Shown one piece after another: positions 57,439-64,000 of a DNA stretch of 64,000 nt. The DNA comes from Streptomyces pseudovenezuelae. GTDB taxonomy: Bacteria > Actinomycetota > Actinomycetes > Streptomycetales > Streptomycetaceae. The position numbers were made by a program, and so were the translations under genes. The stretch spans positions 335,131 through 399,130 of the forward strand of contig NZ_JARXVH010000009.1 of NCBI RefSeq assembly GCF_029892565.1. Direction: 5' to 3'. The notes beneath the pieces are model-generated. The model saw nothing but the letters and a program-made list of their open reading frames with translations. It searched no databases and had not been told where the DNA came from. Positions within the stretch are counted from its first letter, which is position 1, and each line of letters starts with the position of its first letter.

Positions 57439-58753
57439 CCACCGCTTCCTCAAGGTCACCGCCGCCGTCGCCGCCGTCCAGGCCACCGCTGTGCTGCTGG
57501 CCACCCACGCCGTCGCGGCCCCCACACCGAACCCGACGACGAGCAATGACCCTTGTGACCTCATCCGCGGCCCCGCCAAGGACTACTGCGAACGCGGCAG
57601 CAACGACAAGGGCACCGGCGGCTCCACCTCCATCGACCCCACCGGCACCCTCGACCCGCTCTCCTCCTTGGCAAAGGGCTGTGCCGACGCCGCCTCCTGG
57701 ACCATCGACAAGCTCAGTACCGCCGTGAAGGACACCGCGAACGTCGACTTCACGAACGCCAAGTTCCTGCAGCAGTACGCCGTCGTGTTCGCCGCGTCGA
57801 CGATCCTGACCCTCCTGCTGTGGCTGCTGGCCGTGGCCAAGCGAGCCGTGCGCGGGGTCCCGTTGACCACCGCCATCTCGGAGGCGATCGGCTTCCTGTG
57901 GCTGACGGTGATCGCGTCCGCGTTCACGCCCCTGATCCTCTACACGATCGTGTCCGCGACCGACGGCGTCACCGACGTCCTCGCCAAGACCACCGGCAAC
58001 CAGACCGACACCTTCTTCGGCACCTTCTCCGGCGCCCTCGGCAAGGGCGAGGACATCGGCGGCGGCCCGATCATGCTGATCGTCGTCTCCCTGGTCAGCA
58101 TCCTCGCCGCCGGAGTCCTCTGGCTGGAGCTCGTCATCCGTGCCGCCCTGCTCTACGTGGGCGCCCTGCTCGGCACGGTCGTCTACGCCGGCCTGGTCGA
58201 CAAGAACCTCTGGGGCCACGTCCGCCGCTGGGCCGGCATCATGATCGCCGTCATCCTGGTCAAACCGGTCATCGTGATCGTGCTGGGCCTGGCCGGCGCC
58301 CTGTCCTCCGACAACGGCCCGGACTCCTTCTCCGCCGTCGTCTCCGGCCTCGCGATCATCCTGCTCGCCATCTTCGCCAGCGCGATGATCTACCGCTTCG
58401 TCCCCGGCTTCGGCGACGAGATCGCGAACGGCCGCAACAACCGCATCATGCAGGGCGCCGAGGGCAAGGCCGCCGCGGTCATCAGCTCCCCGGCGACCAT
58501 GGTCGCGCAGGGCATCAAGACGCACAGCGCCCGCGCGAACGACGGCGGAGGCGGCGGCCAGTCCTCCGGCGGCGGCGCCCGTCCGTCCAACCCGGTCAGC
58601 GGCGGCGTAGCAGCCCACAGCACCCGGACCCCGAACGGTGGTGGCGGCGGATCTGTCCCCTCCGCCGCACCCGCACCCCGTTCGGCGAGCCCGGTGAACA
58701 CCCCGCACGCAGGCAACACCCGCAACAACCGCACGGGAGGTGAAGGGCGTTGA
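57428..58753 (+). CDS. VirB6/TrbL-like multi-pass membrane protein
   Basis: A 441-residue protein with signal peptide (residues 8-30, cleaved after AVAA), an outer Cys-containing segment, and about seven helices between residues 110 and 345. The C-terminal 100 residues are Gly/Ser/Pro/Asn-rich (GGGGGQSSGGGARP, PNGGGGGSVPSA) and cytosolic. Large multi-span proteins with a disordered end are typical of the VirB6/TrbL channel subunit. The stop overlaps the next start (TTGA). Confidence 0.72.
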   Translation: MRANHRFLKVTAAVAAVQATAVLLATHAVAAPTPNPTTSNDPCDLIRGPAKDYCERGSNDKGTGGSTSIDPTGTLDPLSSLAKGCADAASWTIDKLSTAVKDTANVDFTNAKFLQQYAVVFAASTILTLLLWLLAVAKRAVRGVPLTTAISEAIGFLWLTVIASAFTPLILYTIVSATDGVTDVLAKTTGNQTDTFFGTFSGALGKGEDIGGGPIMLIVVSLVSILAAGVLWLELVIRAALLYVGALLGTVVYAGLVDKNLWGHVRRWAGIMIAVILVKPVIVIVLGLAGALSSDNGPDSFSAVVSGLAIILLAIFASAMIYRFVPGFGDEIANGRNNRIMQGAEGKAAAVISSPATMVAQGIKTHSARANDGGGGGQSSGGGARPSNPVSGGVAAHSTRTPNGGGGGSVPSAAPAPRSASPVNTPHAGNTRNNRTGGEGR

Positions 58754-60309
58754 CGACCGAGTCCCACCTGTCCCATCCGATCACGCCCCGCCGTACGTAT
58801 CTCATCGGCCGCGCCCGGCCGAACGCGATCGTCGGCCGGAACCGCGAGTCCGGCGAGATCGCGCTCATCATCGCGGGCGCGTTCCTCGGCATGATGTGCG
58901 GGCTCCTGGTCCCCGTCCTCTCCCTGCGCATCGTGCTGCTGATGGGCTTCCCGCTGGTCGCGCTGGCGGCGGTCTACGTGCCGTACAAGCACCGCACCTT
59001 CTACAAGTGGTTCGAGATCAACCGCAGTTACAAGCGCTCCCTGAAGCGGGGCACGGCCTACCGGTCCTCCGTCATGGAGGCCGGCATCCAGTTCGACGGC
59101 CGCGAGGTCGAGATCGGCCCACCGCCCGGCATCGGCCGCATCAACTGGCTGGCCGCTCCCTTCGGCCCCGACGAGATCGCCGTACTGCTGCACGCGGACC
59201 GCCGCACGGTCACCGCGGCGATCGAGATCGAGGGCCCCGGCGTCGGCCTGCGCGACTCCGAGGACCAGGAAGCCCTCGTCGACCGCTTCGGCACCCTGCT
59301 CAAGCACGTAGCCAACGGCGACGGCTTCGTCACCCGCATCCAGATGCTCGCCCGCACCCTCCCCGCCGACCCGGACGCCCACGCCAAGGACGTCTCCCTG
59401 CGCGGCGACGAGAAGGCACTGCCCTGGCTGGCGCAGTCCTACGACCAGCTCCAGTCGATGGTGTCCACCAGCAGCGAGCAGCACCGCGCCTACCTCGTCG
59501 CCTGCATGCACTTCACCCGCGAACTCTCCGCCGAGGCCCACGCGATGGCCCGCGCGGCCCGCCCGCAGAGCGGCCGCAAGGTGGACCGGGACGCGGGCCT
59601 CGCCGTCGTCATGGCCCGCGAGCTGACCGACATCTGCTCGCGTCTGCAGGAGGCCGACATCCGCGTACGACAGCCCCTCGGCCAGGGCCGTCTCGCCTCC
59701 CTGATCCACTCCATGTACGACCCCGACCACCCCATCGACCACATCCAGGCGATGACGAAGCGCAACGCCTGGCCGGCCGAGCTGGACGCCATGGAGCCGA
59801 CCTACCTCCAGGCCAAGACCCGCGAGTCCTCCACCCGCGCCCCCTGGTGCCACGCCACCGCCTGGGTGAAGGAGTGGCCGATGACCCCGGTGGGCGTCAA
59901 CTTCCTTGCCCCGCTGCTGGTTCACACCCCGGACGTCATCCGCACGGTCGCCGTGACGATGGACCTCGAACCCACCGAGGTCGCCATCGAGCGCATGCTG
60001 ACCGAGAAGACGAACGACGACGCGGAGGCCTCCCGCGCGGCCAAGATGAACCGCACCGTGGACCCGCGTGACGTGGCCGCCCACAACCGCATCGACCAGC
60101 GCGGCGAGGACCTGGCCAGCGGCGCGGCCGGCGTCAATCTGGTCGGCTACATCACCGTCTCATCCCGCAATCCCGAGGCCCTGGCGCGCGACAAGCGCAC
60201 GATAAGGGCCTCCGCCGGCAAGTCGTATCTGAAGCTGGAGTGGTGCGACCGCGAGCACCACCGCGCCTTTGTGAACACCCTCCCGTTCGCCACCGGCATT
60301 CGAAGGTAG
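58750..60309 (+). CDS. SCO6880-type protein: N-terminal half of a split VirB4
   Basis: A 519-residue protein starting at TTG 58750 and overlapping the previous stop. Two helices near residues 35-80 recall VirB3/PrgI, followed by a long soluble part like the N-terminal domain of VirB4 (FKxVANGDGFVTRIQMLART, WLAQSYDQLQSMV, RHRAYLVACMHF-type stretches). No Walker motif is present. VirB3-VirB4 fusions occur in other systems; here the ATPase half is encoded by the next gene. Family known in streptomycetes as SCO6880-like. Confidence 0.75.
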   Translation: MTTESHLSHPITPRRTYLIGRARPNAIVGRNRESGEIALIIAGAFLGMMCGLLVPVLSLRIVLLMGFPLVALAAVYVPYKHRTFYKWFEINRSYKRSLKRGTAYRSSVMEAGIQFDGREVEIGPPPGIGRINWLAAPFGPDEIAVLLHADRRTVTAAIEIEGPGVGLRDSEDQEALVDRFGTLLKHVANGDGFVTRIQMLARTLPADPDAHAKDVSLRGDEKALPWLAQSYDQLQSMVSTSSEQHRAYLVACMHFTRELSAEAHAMARAARPQSGRKVDRDAGLAVVMARELTDICSRLQEADIRVRQPLGQGRLASLIHSMYDPDHPIDHIQAMTKRNAWPAELDAMEPTYLQAKTRESSTRAPWCHATAWVKEWPMTPVGVNFLAPLLVHTPDVIRTVAVTMDLEPTEVAIERMLTEKTNDDAEASRAAKMNRTVDPRDVAAHNRIDQRGEDLASGAAGVNLVGYITVSSRNPEALARDKRTIRASAGKSYLKLEWCDREHHRAFVNTLPFATGIRR

Positions 60310-60320
60310 GGGCCATAAGC

Positions 60321-61748
60321 ATGCGGGATCCGCTGTCCGTCCTCACCGACTCCTTCACGTCGTTCCTCTTCGGCAAGATCGAGACGACCCGCCTGCCGGT
60401 GCGCACCTCCACCGGCCAGGCCCAGGCGGTCTACCTCCCGACCGCCGCACCGGGCCTGGGCGACTCGGGCGTGATCATCGGCCGCGAGGTCTACTCCGGC
60501 AAGGGCTACATCTACGACCCCTTCCAGCTCTACGGCCAGCAACTCCCCGCCCCGCACTGGCTGGTGCTCGGCGAGTCCGGCAACGGCAAGTCGGCGCTGG
60601 AGAAGACGTACGTCCTGCGCCAACTGCGCTTCCGCGACCGCCAGGTGGTCGTCCTGGACGCGCAGGGCGAGGACGGGGTCGGCGAATGGAACCTCATCGC
60701 GGAGGAGTTGGGTATAACCCCCATCCGCCTGGACCCGACCGCCGCTCTGGACATGGGGATTCGCCTCAATCCCCTCGACCCGGCGATCACAACCACGGGC
60801 CAACTCGCGCTGCTCCGCACGATCATCGAGGTGGCGATGGGCCACGGCCTCGACGAGCGCTCCGGCTTCGCGCTCAAGGTCGCGCACGCCTACGTCAACG
60901 AGACGATCGTCGAACGCCAACCCGTCCTCATGGACATCGTCGAGCAACTGCGCCACCCGGAACCGGAGTCGGCCGAGGCGATGAACGTCGCCATAGACGA
61001 CGTACGCGCCTGGGGCCTGGACGTGGCACTGGTCCTGGACCGGCTGGTCGACGGTGACCTGCGTGGCATGTTCGACGGCCCGACGACGGTCGGCATCGAC
61101 CTGGACGCGCCCCTCATCGTCTTCGACCTGTCCCACATCGACCGCAACTCCATCGCCATGCCCATCCTGATGGCGATCGTCGGCGTGTGGCTGGAGCACA
61201 CCTGGATCCGCCCCGACCGGAAGAAGCGCATCTTCCTGGTCGAGGAGGCCTGGCACATCATCAACAGCCCCTTCGTGGCCCAACTCTTCCAGCGCCTGCT
61301 GAAGTTCGGCCGCCGCCTCGGCCTGTCCTTCGTGGCGGTCGTGCACCACCTCTCCGACGTCGTCGACGGCGCGGCGGCGAAGGAAGCGGCCGCGATCCTC
61401 AAAATGGCCTCCACCAGAACCATCTACGCCCAGAAAGCCGACGAGGCACGGGCTACGGGCCGGGTCATCGGCCTACCGCGCTGGGCCGTGGAGATCATCC
61501 CGACCCTCACTCCCGGCATCGCCGTGTGGGACGTCAACGGCAACGTCCAGGTGGTCAAACACCTGATCACGGAGACGGAACGCCCCCTGGTCTTCACGGA
61601 CCGCGCGATGACGGAGTCGTCCACCGACCAACGCGCCGCGGACGACGCCCTGCACGCCGCCGAGCTGGAGGCGGAGGAGCGGGCCGCCGCCTTCGTGGAA
61701 CAACACCTCGCCGACTACGACGACTCGTCCGAGTCGACGGTGGCCTAG
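60321..61748 (+). CDS. VirB4/TraC-like ATPase
   Basis: A 475-residue ATPase. Walker A is GESGNGKSAL (about residues 88-97), and Walker B is RIFLVEEAWHI with the Glu-Glu pair typical of VirB4/TraC (about residue 300). The arginine-rich region LLKFGRRLGLSFVAVVHHLS and the sensor segment follow. It lies 12 bases after the split partner and probably forms one functional VirB4 with it, powering assembly or substrate transfer at the inner membrane face. Confidence 0.87.
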   Translation: MRDPLSVLTDSFTSFLFGKIETTRLPVRTSTGQAQAVYLPTAAPGLGDSGVIIGREVYSGKGYIYDPFQLYGQQLPAPHWLVLGESGNGKSALEKTYVLRQLRFRDRQVVVLDAQGEDGVGEWNLIAEELGITPIRLDPTAALDMGIRLNPLDPAITTTGQLALLRTIIEVAMGHGLDERSGFALKVAHAYVNETIVERQPVLMDIVEQLRHPEPESAEAMNVAIDDVRAWGLDVALVLDRLVDGDLRGMFDGPTTVGIDLDAPLIVFDLSHIDRNSIAMPILMAIVGVWLEHTWIRPDRKKRIFLVEEAWHIINSPFVAQLFQRLLKFGRRLGLSFVAVVHHLSDVVDGAAAKEAAAILKMASTRTIYAQKADEARATGRVIGLPRWAVEIIPTLTPGIAVWDVNGNVQVVKHLITETERPLVFTDRAMTESSTDQRAADDALHAAELEAEERAAAFVEQHLADYDDSSESTVA

Positions 61749-61760
61749 CGGGAGGCTGAC

Positions 61761-63263
61761 GTGGTCAGACCGGACGAACAACGACGGGACGGCCAGGGCG
61801 GCGTCCCCGACGGCCTGCTGATCGGCATACTCGCCTTCCTGCTCGGCATGACCCTGCTGGTCTGGTCGGCCACGGGCCTCGCGGGCTTGTTCGCGCACGG
61901 CGCATGGCCGACGGCGGTCACCTTCACGCATACGCCGGTGGCGATGCGGCACCTCATGGGGCAACCGCACGACCTCGTCGCCGCCTGGCCCACCACCCCG
62001 CCGGCCCAACTCTCGGGCTACGGGCTGTTCTGGGGCCTGTTCATCGGCCAGCTGATGATCCTGTTCGTCCTGACCGTGTTCGTGATGGGCACGGTGGCCC
62101 GCTGGCGGGCGGTCCGGGCGAGACGACGTACGGGCGAAACGGCAAGGGACGCGGAACTGCAGGAGAAGTACCAGGAGGCGTACGAAGTACCCACGCCCCG
62201 CGCGGAACCGACCCCGGTGGAGGCCGTCCCGGCCCAGCCGACGGCTCCGCTCCCCATGGCCCAGTTCCCGGCAGAAGCGCCCGCAGAGGCGCCTGTCGCC
62301 CCGCCACCGCCTCTGTTCGACAGCAGCCGGACGTCCGGCGTCTCCACGGTGCTCCTGGCCCCCAGAGAGGACCGCAGAGCCACGGCCGCCCAGGCGGTAC
62401 GAGACGCCGAGGGCCCCGTCCTCGTCATCACCTCGAACCCCGCCGTCTGGTCGGACACCAAGGACGCCCGCGCCAAGCTGGGCCCGGCCCACCTCTACGA
62501 CCCCGCGCACCTCTGTGACACCCCGGCCCGCCTCCACTGGTCCCCCACCACGGGCTGCGAGGACAAGCAGACGGCAGTGGCACGGGCCACCGCCCTGCTC
62601 ACCCCGATCCGCCCGACGGCCAAGCTGGACCAGGCCCTGACGGCCACCGCCGAAACGCTCCTGCGCAGTTATCTGCACGCCGCCGCGGTCGACGGACGCA
62701 CCATCCGCCACGTCCACCGCTGGTCCCAGGGCACCCAGGTCCAGGACGCGGTCCGCATCCTCCGTACCAGCCCCAAGGCGGCCCCAGGCTCGGCCGGCGA
62801 ACTCGAGGCCGCGCTCACCGCACACCCCGAACGCCGTGACATGGCCCAGGAGTTGACCGGCCGCGCGCTCTCCTCGCTCTTCACGGTCAACATCCGCGAG
62901 GCCTGCACTCCCAACCGAACCGACGCGCTCGCCCTGGATTCCTTCATCGACGAAGGGGGCACGCTCTATGTCGTGGGGGAGTCAATCGAGGACCCCAGGA
63001 CGAACCCGGGCGCAATGCCCCTCCTGACGGCCCTCGTCTCCAGCGTGGTCGAGCGTGGCCGGCACATGGCCGAACGGTCATCCTCCGGTCGCCTCGACCC
63101 ACCACTGACGCTCGTCCTGGACGACGTCGCCGCCGTGGCTCCGCTTCCCCAGCTCCCGGAGCTGCTGTCCAACGGCGCGGAACGGGGCCTGCCCACCCTG
63201 GCCCTGCTCCGCTCCCGGGAACAGGGCCGCGCCCGCTGGCCGCACGACGAACTGCCCGTCTGA
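61761..63263 (+). CDS. Type IV coupling-protein-like membrane protein lacking a Walker A motif
   Basis: A 500-residue protein. Two helices (about residues 18-45 and 90-112) precede a TraG/VirD4-like soluble domain with SSLFTVNIREAC, FIDEGGTLYVVGE, and a Walker B-like LTLVLDDVAAVAPLPQLPEL. Where a P-loop is expected (after STVLL) the sequence reads APREDRRATAAQAV, with no Gly-Lys-Thr/Ser. The chain also stops early, right after TLALLRSREQGRARW, where the family goes on. So ATP hydrolysis looks lost. It may be a structural adaptor for the VirB4-like ATPase. Confidence 0.75.
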   Translation: MVRPDEQRRDGQGGVPDGLLIGILAFLLGMTLLVWSATGLAGLFAHGAWPTAVTFTHTPVAMRHLMGQPHDLVAAWPTTPPAQLSGYGLFWGLFIGQLMILFVLTVFVMGTVARWRAVRARRRTGETARDAELQEKYQEAYEVPTPRAEPTPVEAVPAQPTAPLPMAQFPAEAPAEAPVAPPPPLFDSSRTSGVSTVLLAPREDRRATAAQAVRDAEGPVLVITSNPAVWSDTKDARAKLGPAHLYDPAHLCDTPARLHWSPTTGCEDKQTAVARATALLTPIRPTAKLDQALTATAETLLRSYLHAAAVDGRTIRHVHRWSQGTQVQDAVRILRTSPKAAPGSAGELEAALTAHPERRDMAQELTGRALSSLFTVNIREACTPNRTDALALDSFIDEGGTLYVVGESIEDPRTNPGAMPLLTALVSSVVERGRHMAERSSSGRLDPPLTLVLDDVAAVAPLPQLPELLSNGAERGLPTLALLRSREQGRARWPHDELPV

Positions 63264-63287
63264 CAGCTCAGTCCCGCTCGCCGCCAC

Positions 63288-63836
63288 TCACTCCGGCGGA
63301 TCCAGTACGAACTCCAGCTCCGCGTCCCCGGGGCTCTTCTCCAGCGGAATCGTCCGCCCGCTGGGCACGAACCCCGCCCGGCGATAGAAGGCCTGCGCCC
63401 GCCCGTTGTCCGTGTGCACGATGAGCCGCACCCGCTCGACCCCACGCGCCCACGCCCACTCCAGGCCGGCATCGAAGAGCACCTCGGTGAGCCCGATCCC
63501 CCGGTGCTCGGGCAGCACGAACACTCCTACGACATGCCCCTGCTTCCGGTCGATCGAGAACCCGGCCCAGTCCGTCGTCCCGGGCTCCTCTATCAACACC
63601 GTCAACGTCCCGACCCACTCGCCGTCGGGCCCCTCGGCAATGATCTGCTGCGCGTCCAGCCGGCCCTCGGCGCCATTGGCGGTGCGCTCCCGCCAGAAGG
63701 AGTCCGGGTGCGCCAACGCCTCCTCGTGAGTCTCCAGGAAGGCGAGATGCGCGACAGGATCTTGCAGCGCAGTAAGCCGCAGCGTCTTCGCCGCAGGCCA
63801 CTCGTCGGGACGTACGGAACGGACCTTGTAGTTCAT
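63288..63836 (-). CDS. GNAT-family N-acetyltransferase
   Basis: A 182-residue acetyltransferase with the acetyl-CoA loop VFVLPEHRGIGLTEVL and the C-terminal strand RAQAFYRRAGFVPSGRTIPL, as in RimI/PaiA-like proteins. The substrate is unknown. ATG 63836 is chosen because TACCGT ends 7-8 bases upstream, suggesting a leaderless message; GTG 63845 would overlap that box. It lies downstream of the rRNA operon terminator on the same strand. Confidence 0.87.
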   Translation of the reverse strand: MNYKVRSVRPDEWPAAKTLRLTALQDPVAHLAFLETHEEALAHPDSFWRERTANGAEGRLDAQQIIAEGPDGEWVGTLTVLIEEPGTTDWAGFSIDRKQGHVVGVFVLPEHRGIGLTEVLFDAGLEWAWARGVERVRLIVHTDNGRAQAFYRRAGFVPSGRTIPLEKSPGDAELEFVLDPPE

Positions 63837-63860
63837 GTCGGCCACGGTAGCCGAACGCAG

Positions 63861-63895
63861 AAAACCCCCGTACCGATTTACGGTACGGGGGTTTT
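63861..63895 (-). terminator. Terminator of the rRNA operon
   Basis: A perfect 15-bp stem (63861-63875 with 63881-63895), AAAACCCCCGTACCG with CGGTACGGGGGTTTT, loop ATTTA. On the minus strand it ends in TTTT and lies about 10 bases past the 5S rRNA, a classical intrinsic terminator. Confidence 0.9.
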
Positions 63896-63905
63896 CCTAA
63901 AGATT

Positions 63906-64000
63906 GTTCGGCGGTGTCCTACTCTCCCACAGGGTCCCCCCTGCAGTACCATCGGCGCTGTAAGGCTTAGCTTCCGGGTTCGGAATGTAACCGGGCGTTT
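63906..64000 (-). rRNA. rrf: 5S ribosomal RNA (3' portion, cut by window edge)
   Basis: Reading the minus strand from the right edge gives AAACGCCCGGTTACATTCCG, then the loop AACCCGGAAGCTAAGCC, and the 3' end GAGAGTAGGACACCGCCGAA. This is the streptomycete 5S rRNA, so an rRNA operon in 16S-23S-5S order enters the window from the right on the minus strand. About the first 20-25 nucleotides lie outside. Confidence 0.93.

Noticed and set aside
1..64000. tRNA genes or CRISPR arrays
   Set aside because: None seen: no CCA-ended cloverleaf and no series of identical short repeats with spacers. The only structural RNA is the 5S rRNA at the right edge.

Overview
The window reads as a chromosomal segment of a Streptomyces or a very close relative. 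GC content is very high, GTG and TTG starts are frequent, ATGA/GTGA/TTGA gene overlaps are common, and several promoters put the -10 box 6-7 bases before the start codon (leaderless genes). From memory, many proteins match the S. coelicolor interval from about SCO4180 down to SCO4126 in the same order: ygfZ, nur, DsrE, the sulfurtransferase, glnR, an HtrA-like protease with a two-component pair, a 5'-nucleotidase, mshD, ppk, a CHAD protein, a NUDIX protein, csoR, a PiT transporter and pstSCAB. The window ends at a 5S rRNA on the minus strand. Such comparisons are recollection, not database results.

Layout. 1-6.3 kb: the end of a probable D-aminoacyl-tRNA deacylase, ygfZ, the nickel regulator nur, a solo TnpB element inserted downstream of a beta-barrel gene, a micro-membrane protein and an operon of three related membrane-anchored proteins. 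6.4-8.3 kb: DsrE protein, then a DUF397 gene beside a broken helix-turn-helix partner. 8.4-11.1 kb: an LmeA-like protein, then a sulfur block with a short Cys-containing leader peptide ahead of a sulfurtransferase and a DUF1416 protein. 11.3-15.8 kb: membrane protein, MoaD-like protein, hydrolase, glnR and a LacI regulator. 16-21 kb: HtrA-like protease with an 11-bp-period operator, response regulator and histidine kinase, a frameshifted gene and an orphan response regulator. 21-26 kb: ABC exporter with a Lys/Pro/Ala-rich micropeptide gene, secreted 5'-nucleotidase, mycothiol synthase.

26.2-34.2 kb: two divergent ABC transporter operons flank a perfect 16-bp inverted repeat. The left one begins with an ECF-like sigma factor and a zinc-finger anti-sigma protein; the right one begins with a YtrA-type GntR repressor. 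34.4-46.2 kb is the phosphate region: polyphosphate kinase, CHAD and NUDIX proteins, CsoR, PiT transporter with its DUF47 partner, and the Pst operon with a clear PHO box. 46.3-56 kb is more accessory: FAD oxidoreductase, PAP2 phosphatase, a transglycosylase-NlpC/P60 hydrolase, trypsin-like protease, MarR regulator with reductase, and a tandem pair of secreted sedolisin-type proteases.

56.1-63.3 kb is the most unusual part: six co-directional genes that look like a reduced type IV secretion apparatus. It comprises a two-TM pilin-like protein, a VirB8-like protein, a VirB6/TrbL-like membrane protein, a VirB4 apparently split into a non-ATPase part and an ATPase part, and a coupling-protein-like product in which I cannot find a Walker A motif. 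No relaxase or integrase is present, so it looks like a resident chromosomal machine rather than an integrative element. A GNAT acetyltransferase and the rRNA operon terminator close the window.
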